Source: Candidatus Brevifilum fermentans
GTDB lineage: Bacteria > Chloroflexota > Anaerolineae > Anaerolineales > Villigracilaceae
DNA: 60,398 nucleotides
Direction of reading: 5' to 3'
Assembly: GCA_945877125.1 (NCBI GenBank)
Contig: CAMCQT010000014.1
Span: forward strand, 1-60,398
Under the pieces are notes generated by a model. That model was not told the origin of the DNA. It searched no databases and saw only the letters and a program-made list of their open reading frames with translations. A program made the translations under genes and the position numbers. The stretch's first letter is position 1. Every line of letters begins with the position of its first letter. Shown here piece after piece: positions 40,433 through 49,027 of the stretch.

Positions 40433-40625
40433 CTCACCTTACGCAAAATATTTTTAAGATGACCCCGAAGGGGTCAAATGATTATAGATTTTAGCAAGCC
40501 ATCCATTCAACCCCGTTGGGGTGTCATTGTTTGTGAAATCCATATCATCCCTTCGGGATTTGAACCCGATCATGTAACTTTCTATAATCCTGCCATCCCT
40601 TCGGGATTGAACTGCGTAAGGTGAG
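40433..40625. mobile_element. Miniature inverted-repeat element, family M2, copy A
   Basis: About 193 bp with ends CTCACCTTACGCA and TGCGTAAGGTGAG. Inside are small hairpins GACCCCGAAGGGGTC and CATCCCTTCGGGAT. It is near-identical to 53234-53428. A TTAACGCAAATTACGCG arm (40385 on) lies just to its left. It occupies the 583-bp gap before the PucC-like gene together with the terminator; nothing else is seen there. Confidence 0.8.
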
Positions 40626-40790
40626 TTTTGAGAAAGCCGCAGCCAATAAGCCGTTTTGCTCACCAATCTCTAGTAAAATTCTACCTAAATCTACATTGTG
40701 TAATTCGCCCTAAAAAGTACAATTCAAACAATATTGGCGAGGGCGCAAAACGCCCTTGCTGTTTTTAATCATTTTCCGCCAAAGGAAACT

Positions 40791-42095
40791 ATGTTCATCA
40801 AACGCCTTCAACTCGGATTTATTCACGTTGCCGTGGCAATGACCCTCGTGCCCATCAACAGCACACTTAACCGCGTCATGATCAAAGAGCTTGCGCTCTC
40901 TGCCACGCTCGTTGCCATTCTCGCCTCGCTTCCCTATCTCTTCGCGCCCATTCAAGTGGCCATCGGTTCGTACTCAGACCGCCACCCTATTTTGGGGTTT
41001 CGCCGCACACCCTACATTCTCGCGGGGCTGATCCTTTGCATGCTCGGCTTGATCGTTTCACCCTATGTCGCATTCCTCATGGCTGAGAACCTGCCCCTCG
41101 GCATCCTTGCCGGCATTTTTGCCTTTGGCGCGTGGGGCATGGGCTACAACCTTTCCAGCGTTTCGTATCTTTCCCTCGCATCTGAAATCTCCGGCGAAGA
41201 CGGGCGCGGAAAAACCATCGCAACCATGTGGTTCATGATGATCGTCTCCATCATCGCCACCGCCATTGGACTCAGCCGCATGGTGGACCCATACACCCCC
41301 GCAGCCTTGATCCGCGCATTTGGATATATAGCCGCCTCCGCCTTAATCCTCGGCTTGATCGGTCTCGTCAGGCTTGAGCCACGCTCGAACATTTCCTCCT
41401 CAAAAGCGGCGTCTGAATCATACACTGTCAAACAAATGACCTCCGCCATCACACAGAATCCGGTTGCGCGCATCTTCTTTGTTTACCTGCTCCTCTTGCT
41501 CGCCGCCATCCTCGGACAGGACGTTTTGCTCGAACCCTTCGGCGCCGAAGCCTTCGGCATGACCGTCACTCAAACTACGCGTATCACATCCATTTGGGGC
41601 ACGTTTGTTTTGATTGCAATTATTATCGCGGGCTTGCTCGAAGGTCGCATGGCGAAAAAAGGAATTGCTCAACTCGGCAACCTTGGCGCGCTTGCGGGCT
41701 TCGCTGTCATCGTCGTCAGTGGATTGAGCCGATCCATAAGTATTTTCTACACGGGTGTCACCCTGCTGGGACTCGGCACGGGGTTATCTACTGTCGCAAA
41801 TCTTTCGCTGATGTTCGACCTGACCGTGCCCGGTATGGTGGGTTTGTATATCGGCGCCTGGGGATTCTCCAACGCGCTCTCGCGCCTGGTTGGAAATCTC
41901 CTAGCTGGGATTCTGCGTGATGTGGTGAACCAACTCACAGGCGCCGCATTGAGCGGGTATCTCGTCGTGTTTATCCTCGAAGCGCTCATGTTATTGGCCG
42001 CCACGGTCATGCTCACGCGGATCGATGTCAAAAAATTCCAAAAAAATATTGAAGAGCCTTCTTTTGTTGAGAAGATTGCTTTGGCTTCTGATTAA
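40791..42095 (+). CDS. PucC-like (BCD family) MFS transporter
   Basis: 434 residues, twelve predicted membrane helices. It begins FIKRLQLGFIHVAVAMTLVP, then NSTLNRVMIKELALSATLVA, PYLFAPIQVAIGSYSDRHP and FRRTPYILAG, which is the strongly conserved N-terminal part of the PucC/LhaA/BCD family associated with bacteriochlorophyll and light-harvesting complex assembly. No photosynthesis gene is in the window, so a different lipophilic or tetrapyrrole cargo is possible. AAAGGAAA precedes the ATG at 40791; a TTG frame extension to 40734 is rejected. A MerR-type regulator follows 12 bp downstream. Confidence 0.85.
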   Translation: MFIKRLQLGFIHVAVAMTLVPINSTLNRVMIKELALSATLVAILASLPYLFAPIQVAIGSYSDRHPILGFRRTPYILAGLILCMLGLIVSPYVAFLMAENLPLGILAGIFAFGAWGMGYNLSSVSYLSLASEISGEDGRGKTIATMWFMMIVSIIATAIGLSRMVDPYTPAALIRAFGYIAASALILGLIGLVRLEPRSNISSSKAASESYTVKQMTSAITQNPVARIFFVYLLLLLAAILGQDVLLEPFGAEAFGMTVTQTTRITSIWGTFVLIAIIIAGLLEGRMAKKGIAQLGNLGALAGFAVIVVSGLSRSISIFYTGVTLLGLGTGLSTVANLSLMFDLTVPGMVGLYIGAWGFSNALSRLVGNLLAGILRDVVNQLTGAALSGYLVVFILEALMLLAATVMLTRIDVKKFQKNIEEPSFVEKIALASD

Positions 42096-42107
42096 TAAGG
42101 TGAGGGT

Positions 42108-42725
42108 ATGACAGATAAATGGCTTTCTCTCAGTGACGCGGCAAAAATATTGGGCGTGCATCCCAGCACTGTCAGGTTGTGGTCTGATAAGGGCGTGCTG
42201 CCCACGCACAAAACACCGGGCGGGCATCGTCGTTATAAACAGGTTGAGATCTCTCTCTGGGCTGAATCAAATCACAGGCCGAGTAATGTTGAGCCTGAGC
42301 ACATGATGCAGGAAGTTATCAAAACCGTCCGTATGCAAATTTCAGAAGGACGGTTGCAGTCAGAGTCGTGGTATCAAAAATTGGACGAGGATGCGCGCGC
42401 GCAATATCGCATGAGTTCGCGTTCCTTGTTTCATGGGTTGATGACCTACATGGCAACTGAAGGCGCGGATGCTGAATCTGAGGCTTACGCCATCGGCTAT
42501 GAGTACGCCTCGCGTGCGCATCGTTACAGTTTGAATTATGTGGATGCCGTGCGGGCATTCTTGTTTTTTAGAAATACGTTGATCAATTCGGTCATAAAAG
42601 TTTATCAGGAATCCAATGTGCCCTCGCGGCAAACCGCACAGGTTTTTGGTCAAATGTACACCTTCACAGATGATATTTTGATCAGTCTCCTGCAAACTTT
42701 TCAAGCATTGAATGTCAGCCGCTAA
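42108..42725 (+). CDS. MerR-type HTH regulator with helical C-terminal domain
   Basis: 205 residues. Residues 1-55 are a BldC/MerR-like winged helix: WLSLSDAAKILGVHPSTVRLWSDKG followed by the wing TPGGHRRYKQVEI (the first spans more than one helix). The remaining ~140 residues are helical and charged (VIKTVRMQISEGRL, YVDAVRAFLFFRNTLINSVIK) and resemble the sensory part of RsbR-type or globin-like domains, which I cannot assign firmly. It is probably cotranscribed with the PucC-like gene and may control it. Confidence 0.8.
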   Translation: MTDKWLSLSDAAKILGVHPSTVRLWSDKGVLPTHKTPGGHRRYKQVEISLWAESNHRPSNVEPEHMMQEVIKTVRMQISEGRLQSESWYQKLDEDARAQYRMSSRSLFHGLMTYMATEGADAESEAYAIGYEYASRAHRYSLNYVDAVRAFLFFRNTLINSVIKVYQESNVPSRQTAQVFGQMYTFTDDILISLLQTFQALNVSR

Positions 42726-42856
42726 ACGGTTGGTATAGCTCCACAAAAAATGGTATTGATATCAAATAGATGATGAAATTTCGTAGTAACGACTTCAGTC
42801 GTGTTTTCATGATATACGGTTTTCTCAAAGTAGATTGACAGGGAATTATTTTTATG

Positions 42857-42958
42857 AAGTACTTGGAACGCGAATTCCACGAATGGGCGAATTTCACGAA
42901 TTTTTTTAAAAATTATTCGCGCTATTCGAAAATTCGTGCCATTCGTATTAAAAGTTTT
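42857..42958. repeat. Imperfect hairpin of the ACGCGAATTCCACGAA type
   Basis: Left arm GAACGCGAATTCCACGAATG, right arm CATTCGTATTAAAAG with CGTGC in between, pairing over about 45 bp. It is related in sequence to the TTAACGCGAA repeats. It fills most of the 294-bp gap before the kinase gene; no gene is seen. Confidence 0.5.
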
Positions 42959-43019
42959 TGACCTTGACTACCCGCCTGATTGCTTGCACCGTACTATTGA
43001 TATGGTTATACTTGCGCGC

Positions 43020-44474
43020 ATGGCTATCCCAACCAAAATTGGTCGTTACGAAATCAAATCTGAACTAGGCCGCGGTGGCATGGCCACCGTCTATTGCGCG
43101 TTTGACCCAAGATTTGACCGCGAAGTTGCAATCAAAGTATTGCCGCGCGAAATGATGCACGATCCGCAGTTCCGTGCGCGCTTTGAGCGTGAGATTAAAA
43201 TGGTGGCGGGGTTGGAGCATCTCTCCATTGTGCCTGTCTACGATGTCGGCGACGAAGATGGACAGCCGTATTTTGTCATGCGCTATATGACAGGCGGCTC
43301 CCTTTCAGACCTGATCGCACAGGGAAGAATCTCGGTCGAGGATACAGCGCGGATCGTTGAAAAGATCGCGAAAGGTCTCAACTATGCCCATAAGAAAGGC
43401 ATCATTCACCGTGATCTCAAGCCTGACAACATCCTTTTTGACGAGAATGGCGAACCCTTCATTTCGGATTTTGGCGTTGCCAAACTGACAGAATCCACAG
43501 GTAATTTGACCGGCAGCGGCGTGATCGGTACGCCGGCCTACATGAGTCCTGAACAAGCTCAGGGGATTGAAATTGACGGTCGCAGCGACGTTTATGGATT
43601 GGGCGTCATCATCTACCAAATGTTGAGCGGACAACAGCCCTATAACGCAGATACTCCCATGGGCGTGGTGGTCAAACACATCACCGAACCCGTGCCTGAT
43701 ATTTTGAGCATGGTTCCCAGCCTGCCGCTTGATATGGATGAAATCATCAAATTGTCCATGGCGAAGGATAAAAACAAACGGTATGCCACGGCAATTGACT
43801 TGGCGAAAGCCTTGAACAAGATCGCCTTTGGAAACGAAGGTAACTTTACCTCCGTTTCCAATACGGGTATCCGTTTTAACAAAACGCCCGCCCAATCAGC
43901 TCGTGCAAGAACAGGTCTGGTCGTGGCTGGCATTATCTTCGTCGTTGCGGTGATCGGATTTTTTCTGCTGCGTAACCAATTGTTTGCCCCGCCCATTGAA
44001 CCCACCCTCACACCCGCGCCCACCGCAAGCCCCACCGAAATTCCAACTGCTACAACAATCCCCACGCTTGTGCCCGCCACAGAATCAATCGCATCTGCCT
44101 TGCCTTTCGCGCCAGCCTGCGCCGCTGAAATTGTGATCCCCACTCCCGTTGTCAAAGAGACAAATAAAAGCTGCGTCAAGAAAATCCCCTACACCGCACT
44201 TTCCATTCCCGAAGGCGCAAAGTTTGAATCCCTCAATCCTGAATTTTCCTGTGCCATAGAAACCACAAGCAACGGGAGAAGCATTATTTCCTGCACCAGC
44301 CCGAAGTCATTTTCATATCAATTAAAAGTTTGTGTTCCGCCGCTTGTTGTCAGCGCAGACGCTGGCAAATGTGACCAGGGCGCAGCCTTTGACTCAGCCA
44401 ATCAATGTTGTGTGGCGGCGCCGCCAGATGCCGGCTGCACCATCGTCAAGGTCGACTTGCGAGCTTGCCAATAA
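43020..44474 (+). CDS. Membrane-anchored Ser/Thr protein kinase (PknB-like)
   Basis: About 484 residues. The kinase domain (4-270) has ELGRGGMATVYCA, VAIKVLPRE (ATP Lys), HRDLKPDNILFDENG (catalytic loop), ISDFGVAKL and GTPAYMSPEQAQG. A transmembrane helix follows (about 300-322, GLVVAGIIFVVAVIGFFLL), then a Pro/Thr linker and a C-terminal domain with about ten cysteines (CAAEIVIP, CVKKIPY, CQ at the end), probably disulfide-bonded outside. It may sense an external signal. Start uncertain: ATG at 43020 or 43002; neither has a ribosome-binding site. Confidence 0.9.
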   Translation: MAIPTKIGRYEIKSELGRGGMATVYCAFDPRFDREVAIKVLPREMMHDPQFRARFEREIKMVAGLEHLSIVPVYDVGDEDGQPYFVMRYMTGGSLSDLIAQGRISVEDTARIVEKIAKGLNYAHKKGIIHRDLKPDNILFDENGEPFISDFGVAKLTESTGNLTGSGVIGTPAYMSPEQAQGIEIDGRSDVYGLGVIIYQMLSGQQPYNADTPMGVVVKHITEPVPDILSMVPSLPLDMDEIIKLSMAKDKNKRYATAIDLAKALNKIAFGNEGNFTSVSNTGIRFNKTPAQSARARTGLVVAGIIFVVAVIGFFLLRNQLFAPPIEPTLTPAPTASPTEIPTATTIPTLVPATESIASALPFAPACAAEIVIPTPVVKETNKSCVKKIPYTALSIPEGAKFESLNPEFSCAIETTSNGRSIISCTSPKSFSYQLKVCVPPLVVSADAGKCDQGAAFDSANQCCVAAPPDAGCTIVKVDLRACQ

Positions 44475-44478
44475 TCAG

Positions 44479-44510
44479 ATCGGGCGTGATGAACGCCCGA
44501 TTTTATTTTC
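44479..44510 (+). terminator. Terminator of the kinase gene
   Basis: ATCGGGCG pairs with CGCCCGAT, followed by TTTATTTTC. Confidence 0.75.
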
Positions 44511-44525
44511 TCCCAAGCGGGATGA

Positions 44526-44537
44526 TAAAATAACCGC
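44526..44537 (+). promoter_or_regulatory. -10 box abutting rsmI
   Basis: TAAAAT (44526-44531), six bases, then the ATG at 44538; no ribosome-binding site. Confidence 0.55.
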
Positions 44538-45362
44538 ATGGGAATCCTTTATCTCGTAGCCACCCCGATCGGAAATCTTGAAGACATGTCCCCGCGCGCT
44601 GTGCGAATTTTGCGCGAATCAGTTCTCATCGCCGCCGAAGACACCCGTCACAGTGGCATGTTGCTAAAACACTTTGAAATAAATTCCCCGCTTACCAGTT
44701 ATTTTGAACACAACAAAATCAGCAAACTGGATCGCGTCCTCGAAGCCCTCGCAACTGGAGACGTAGCATTGATCTCGGATGCCGGAACGCCTGCGATTAA
44801 TGACCCGGGCTACGAGTTGGTAAAAGCTGCCCTCGCATCTGGTTTCGACGTTCGGCCTGTTCCTGGACCCTCAGCCCCCATCACCGCTCTGGCAGTTTCT
44901 GGTCTGCCCACGGATTCCTTCCTCTACCTCGGCTACCTTCCGCATAAATCCAGTGACCGACGCAAAAGTTTAAGCCAGGTCTCAAACCACACCTACACCC
45001 TCATCTTTTTAGAATCCCCCCACCGCATCGTTGATTCGCTCGCAGACATCCTCACCGTTTTGGGTGACCGCCGCATCTGCGTCGCCCGCGAAATGACCAA
45101 ACTCTATGAAGAATTCTGGCGCGGACCCGTCAGCGGCGCATTGGAATATTTCCAATCCAAAGAACCGCGCGGCGAGTTTACGCTGGTGATCGAAGGCAAA
45201 AAGACCGAAGACCGTAGACAATGGACAGAAGAAGAACTGCTCGAAGCGATCAAGCAGGAACTGAAAAAGGATAAATCTGCAAAAGAGATTTCAACCGAAT
45301 TAGCCGAGCAAAGCGGCTGGAACAAAAAAGAAATTTACGCGTTGGTCAATCAAAACAAATAA
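44538..45362 (+). CDS. rsmI: 16S rRNA (cytidine-1402-2'-O)-methyltransferase
   Basis: 274 residues, tetrapyrrole-methylase fold. LYLVATPIGNLEDMSPRA is the RsmI opening, then AAEDTRHSGMLL, LISDAGTPAINDPG and VPGPSAPITALAVSGL, which form the SAM pocket. FLESPHRIVDSL and CVAREMTKLYEEFWRG complete the family signature. It methylates the ribose at C1402 in the decoding centre. A C-terminal helical tail (about 225-274) is usual. It probably shares a transcript with the S10 peptidase 15 bp downstream. Confidence 0.95.
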   Translation: MGILYLVATPIGNLEDMSPRAVRILRESVLIAAEDTRHSGMLLKHFEINSPLTSYFEHNKISKLDRVLEALATGDVALISDAGTPAINDPGYELVKAALASGFDVRPVPGPSAPITALAVSGLPTDSFLYLGYLPHKSSDRRKSLSQVSNHTYTLIFLESPHRIVDSLADILTVLGDRRICVAREMTKLYEEFWRGPVSGALEYFQSKEPRGEFTLVIEGKKTEDRRQWTEEELLEAIKQELKKDKSAKEISTELAEQSGWNKKEIYALVNQNK

Positions 45363-45377
45363 GGAGTAATCCAATTT

Positions 45378-46880
45378 ATGGCTGCCAAACCTGCCAAACC
45401 TGCCAAGCCCGAAGAAAAGAAACCCGAAGAAAAGAAGGAAGAAAAATCTACGCCAAAAGATAATCTGGTCGAGAGCAAGCACTCGGTCAAGATCGGCGGC
45501 AAGGTCATCAAATACACGGTCACCACAGGCACGATGATCGTCAAGGAAGAAGTCAACGACAAGGAAAAAAACGCCGAGATCGAAAAGCCGCGCGCGCAAA
45601 TGTTTTTCGTTGCCTACACCAAAGATGGCGTGAAAGACAAAGGCAAACGTCCGATCACCTTCTCCTTCAACGGCGGACCTGGCTCCTCGTCCGTTTGGCT
45701 GCACATGGGCGTGCTTGGTCCACGCCGCGTGGTGCTCACCGACGAAGGCGAAATGCCCCCGCCGCCCTTCAAATTGACCGATAATCAATACTCCATCCTT
45801 GATGAAACCGACCTCGTTTTTATCGACCCGATGAGCACAGGTTACACCCGCCCCGTCGAAGGTGAAAAATCTGCCGAGTGGCACACCTTCTCAAAGGACA
45901 TTGCGTCCGTCGGTGATTTCATCCGCTTGTACACCACGCGCTACAACCGCTGGCTTTCGCCTAAATTTTTGGCGGGCGAATCCTATGGCACCACGCGCGC
46001 CGCAGGTCTCTCTGGCTATTTGCAAAATCGTCACGGCATGTTGTTGAACGGGTTGCTGCTCATCTCTGCCGTGCTGGATTTCACGACCCTCGATTTCAAC
46101 CTTAACAACGACCTGCCTTATATTCTCTTTCTGCCTGCCTACACTGCCACCGCCTGGTATCACGACAAGTTGAATTTCAAAGCGCCTTTGCAAACCGCGA
46201 TCAAGGAAGCCGAAGAATTTGCGATGGGAGAATACGCCTCCGCTTTGCTCAAAGGTTCATCGCTTACGCCCGAGGAACGCGCCAATATTGTTGAAAAACT
46301 TTCACGCTACACAGGCATCTCGCAAGAATTTATCGAACGCTCGAATCTTCGCATTCTCGACCAGCATTATTTCAAGGAACTTCTGCGCGAGCGCGGAAAA
46401 ACCGTCGGGCGTTTGGACAGCCGCTTCACCGGCACAGATCGCATCGGCGTCACATCCATGCCTGAATATGATCCGCTCTTCGCACAAGTCAACGGACCCT
46501 ACACCGCGGCGTTCAATGATTACATCCGCACCGAATTGAAATTTGAAACCGACCTGCCTTACGAAATTCTCAGCGACAAAGTTTGGATGAACTGGTCTTA
46601 CGGTTATTTCCAAAATCAATATGTCAATGTCGCTGAAACTTTGCGAAGCTCCATGACCTTCAATAAATATCTGAAAATATTTATCGCCAACGGTTACTTC
46701 GATCTCGGCACGCCCTACTTCGCCACCGAATATACCCTCGACCATCTCGGACTTGACGAGTCTCTGCGCGGCAACATCCGCATGGCGTATTATGATGCGG
46801 GTCACATGATGTATGTCCACATGCCTTCGTTGAAAGCAATGAAAACCGACATGACCAAATTTATAAAAGACGCAAGCTAA
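45378..46880 (+). CDS. S10 family serine carboxypeptidase-like protein
   Basis: 500 residues. A Lys/Pro/Glu-rich, signal-less N-terminus (MAAKPAKPAKPEEKK) leads into the S10 fold: ITFSFNGGPGSSSVWLHMG (oxyanion hole), AGESYGTTRAAGLSGYL with the nucleophile Ser, FIANGYFDLGTPYFA (Asp) and YYDAGHMMYVH (His). All three catalytic residues are in place. It removes C-terminal residues from peptides. Lack of a signal peptide implies a cytoplasmic location or unusual export. Its stop overlaps a small remnant gene (TAATG). Confidence 0.92.
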   Translation: MAAKPAKPAKPEEKKPEEKKEEKSTPKDNLVESKHSVKIGGKVIKYTVTTGTMIVKEEVNDKEKNAEIEKPRAQMFFVAYTKDGVKDKGKRPITFSFNGGPGSSSVWLHMGVLGPRRVVLTDEGEMPPPPFKLTDNQYSILDETDLVFIDPMSTGYTRPVEGEKSAEWHTFSKDIASVGDFIRLYTTRYNRWLSPKFLAGESYGTTRAAGLSGYLQNRHGMLLNGLLLISAVLDFTTLDFNLNNDLPYILFLPAYTATAWYHDKLNFKAPLQTAIKEAEEFAMGEYASALLKGSSLTPEERANIVEKLSRYTGISQEFIERSNLRILDQHYFKELLRERGKTVGRLDSRFTGTDRIGVTSMPEYDPLFAQVNGPYTAAFNDYIRTELKFETDLPYEILSDKVWMNWSYGYFQNQYVNVAETLRSSMTFNKYLKIFIANGYFDLGTPYFATEYTLDHLGLDESLRGNIRMAYYDAGHMMYVHMPSLKAMKTDMTKFIKDAS

Positions 46881-47020
46881 TGAACCTCGACGACCTTGTT
46901 TACTTTAAAAAATTTGATACATTAAACATGCTGGCAGAAATTGACGGCTTGCCCGATCAATTGCAACAGGCCTGGGAATTGGGAGCCACACAGCCGCTTC
47001 CCAAACTGAACGCAAAATAA
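46880..47020 (+). pseudogene. Truncated N-terminus of a bifunctional phosphoglucose/phosphomannose isomerase
   Basis: 46 codons opening at the ATG that overlaps the S10 stop (TAATG). The product starts MNLDDLVYFKKFDTLNMLAE and continues IDGLPDQLQQAWELG, then ends shortly after PLP. From memory this pattern (NML-EIxGLPDQ-AW-LG-PLP) is the beginning of the SIS-type glucose/mannose-6-phosphate isomerases of Chloroflexota, which are about 340 residues. Everything after the first helix is missing and a terminator follows 14 bp later. It is either a decayed remnant or a short coupled peptide. Confidence 0.5.
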
Positions 47021-47034
47021 ATAGTCCAGTCAAC

Positions 47035-47077
47035 AAAAACGCTCTGTCGGGGCTTAGCCCAACAGAGCGTTTTTTTA
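47035..47077. terminator. Bidirectional terminator
   Basis: AAAAACGCTCTGT pairs with ACAGAGCGTTTTT, with an inner GGGCTTAGCCC-like stem. It serves the rsmI-S10 transcript and the convergent methyltransferase. Confidence 0.85.
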
Positions 47078-47080
47078 TTT

Positions 47081-47845
47081 TCAGGATTTTTTTGCGACCA
47101 GTATCCAATCCCACGGATAGGGTTCGCCCATCCACTCGGGGACATCATCATCTTCCATTTCGGTCTTCCAGTCATATTCCATTTTTAGTACGTCGAGCAC
47201 TTCGAGATTCATTTCATCGTGCGCCAGTACGATCAATTCTTCGCGCAGATAGTGCTTGGTCGGCTCCGTACCGCGGATGAAAACCCCCTGGGCGGTTTGC
47301 TTGGGGTGAATGATGTAACTGGCATCTATTAGTTCTTCGGCTTCGCGCGGCGAACTGCCGTCTTTGCGATACCATTCTGTTTCGCGGAAGTAGCTAAAGA
47401 GCAGAGATTCCACCGAGGGCACATTCAGGATCAAATGTCCGCCGGGGTTTAGGCGGGAAGCCATGCCGCGCAGAAAACTCATCCGCAAGTCAGGATCAGG
47501 CATCAGCACCGCATTGAGCGAGACGATCACATCCACCATTGGCAGATTGTCGACAGGCAGGGATAAATCTGCTTGAGCAATGTGGACATTTTTCGAATCT
47601 GCACAACGTTTATGCGCAGATTCGAGCAGCTTATCTGAAAAATCATAGCCGTATACCGTGCGGAATTTTTCCGAAAGGTAGGGGAGCATCTTGCCGGGTC
47701 CGCAGCCGAAATCAGCCACGTCTTTTTGGGGAGATGCAAAACGCTTTATTTGTTGTCCAACTGTTTTCGAGCGTCCATAGGTGAAGGCATCGATCACATG
47801 CTCATCGTACTCGTGTGCAAACTCGTTCCAATAATTTACATCCAT
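47081..47845 (-). CDS. Class I SAM-dependent methyltransferase
   Basis: 254 residues. The SAM-binding motif is VADFGCGPGKMLPYL (about 58-72), with VYGYDFSDKLLESAHKR (acidic loop), VHIAQADLSLPVDNLPMVDVIVSLNAVL (motifs II and III, continuous in the fold) and LNPGGHLILNVPS. The C-terminal third is more variable and would bind the substrate, which is unknown. Stand-alone gene, convergent with the S10 group, divergent from fixABCX across 342 bp. Confidence 0.88.
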   Translation of the reverse strand: MDVNYWNEFAHEYDEHVIDAFTYGRSKTVGQQIKRFASPQKDVADFGCGPGKMLPYLSEKFRTVYGYDFSDKLLESAHKRCADSKNVHIAQADLSLPVDNLPMVDVIVSLNAVLMPDPDLRMSFLRGMASRLNPGGHLILNVPSVESLLFSYFRETEWYRKDGSSPREAEELIDASYIIHPKQTAQGVFIRGTEPTKHYLREELIVLAHDEMNLEVLDVLKMEYDWKTEMEDDDVPEWMGEPYPWDWILVAKKS

Positions 47846-48110
47846 GCTTTTGCATCTTCTTTTTTTATAAGCCTCTAAAGATTCTTGAAATCCTTAGGTC
47901 CTGTTATATTTTTCCATCTTACATCTTGATTCACGAAACGACAAGGTTAACTACTTTATTGCGTTGGAAATAACGTTCAGCCACTCTCAATCCTGGCTGG
48001 CTTTAAAAATCCCCGAATAAATCTTCGCTTTTGCCTTCAAAAGGCAGGTTTTATGTGTTTTGTTGCAGAGTCACTGACATGTTTTACGCGCATAAGTGAC
48101 ATTCTTCACG

Positions 48111-48138
48111 TTGAGAATTATGACCAATAAAGTATAAT
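48111..48138 (+). promoter_or_regulatory. Promoter of fixABCX
   Basis: TTGAGA (48111-48116), a 16-bp spacer and a perfect TATAAT (48133-48138), 49 bp before fixA. The remaining upstream gap (47846-48110) shows only short inverted repeats (GCCTTC with GAAGGC-like pairs) and no gene. Confidence 0.7.
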
Positions 48139-48187
48139 ATTTTGAATTATCTTAAACTCACCATAGAAAGTGATGGAGGAAGACACA

Positions 48188-49027
48188 GTGTTTCATGCGC
48201 TTGTCAGTATCAAGCAAGTACCCGATACGACGAATATTCGTATTGACCCGGAAACGAATAATCTTATCCGGCAAGGCGTTCCTACAATTCTCAACCCGTA
48301 TGATGCTCATGCAGTCGCGGCGGCGGTGGAATGGAAACGTAAACTCGGCGGGAAAGTCACCATTATCACAATGGGACCTCCTGCGGCAGTCACATCTCTG
48401 CGCGAATGCATCGAAATGGGTGCAGATCGCGCAATTCTTATCTCAGCGCGTCAGTTCGCGGGGGCTGATACCTGGGCTACGTCATATGTATTGTCTGAAG
48501 TTGTCAAAGCTGTTCACGAAAAAGACCCGATTGACCTGCTCTTCTTTGGGAAACAGGCCATTGATGGCGATACCGCTCAGGTGGGACCGGGCGTTGCTGT
48601 GCGGTTGGATCTTCCCGTCGTGAGCTACGCAGTTAAGATTCGCGAAGTGAATCTTGAAGAGCGTTACGTGATCATCGAACGCAAAACCGAAAGCCGCAAC
48701 GAAGTGATTAAGACCTCACTACCCACAGCGCTGACTTGCGAAAAAGATATTGCAGAAATTCCCTACGCTTCTCTGCCAGACCTGGTTTACTCTCTGCGCT
48801 ATGAACCGGAAGTTTGGAATGCGGAAAGCCCGATCACATTTGACCCGGCACTGCTTGGTCTAAAAGGCTCTCCCACCACTGTGTTCAAGACCGGCACACC
48901 CGAAAAGCACATCGCAGGCGAAGTTATCAAAACGGAAGAACTTGGAGTGGATGGGGCTGTAAAGGCGGCGCTTGACAAGATTTTGGGGGTTGAAGGTATG
49001 GCGTCAATTTTAGGAGTACAGAAATGA
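48188..49027 (+). CDS. fixA: Electron transfer flavoprotein beta subunit (FixA)
   Basis: About 279 residues. It starts FHALVSIKQVPDTTNIRIDP, then GVPTILNPYDAHAVAAA, ITMGPPAAVTSLRECIEMG and FFGKQAIDGDTAQVGPG, the beta-ETF signature. In bifurcating ETFs this subunit carries the second FAD that takes electrons from NADH. GTG at 48188, with GGAGGA 7 nt upstream, is preferred to 48170, whose frame would include that ribosome-binding site. It overlaps fixB by 4 bp. Confidence 0.93.
   Translation: MFHALVSIKQVPDTTNIRIDPETNNLIRQGVPTILNPYDAHAVAAAVEWKRKLGGKVTIITMGPPAAVTSLRECIEMGADRAILISARQFAGADTWATSYVLSEVVKAVHEKDPIDLLFFGKQAIDGDTAQVGPGVAVRLDLPVVSYAVKIREVNLEERYVIIERKTESRNEVIKTSLPTALTCEKDIAEIPYASLPDLVYSLRYEPEVWNAESPITFDPALLGLKGSPTTVFKTGTPEKHIAGEVIKTEELGVDGAVKAALDKILGVEGMASILGVQK

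Noticed and set aside
40433-40625. Possible CRISPR array because of repeated GGGATTGAA-like motifs
   Set aside because: No regular spacer-repeat periodicity; the motifs are arms of hairpins within a mobile element.
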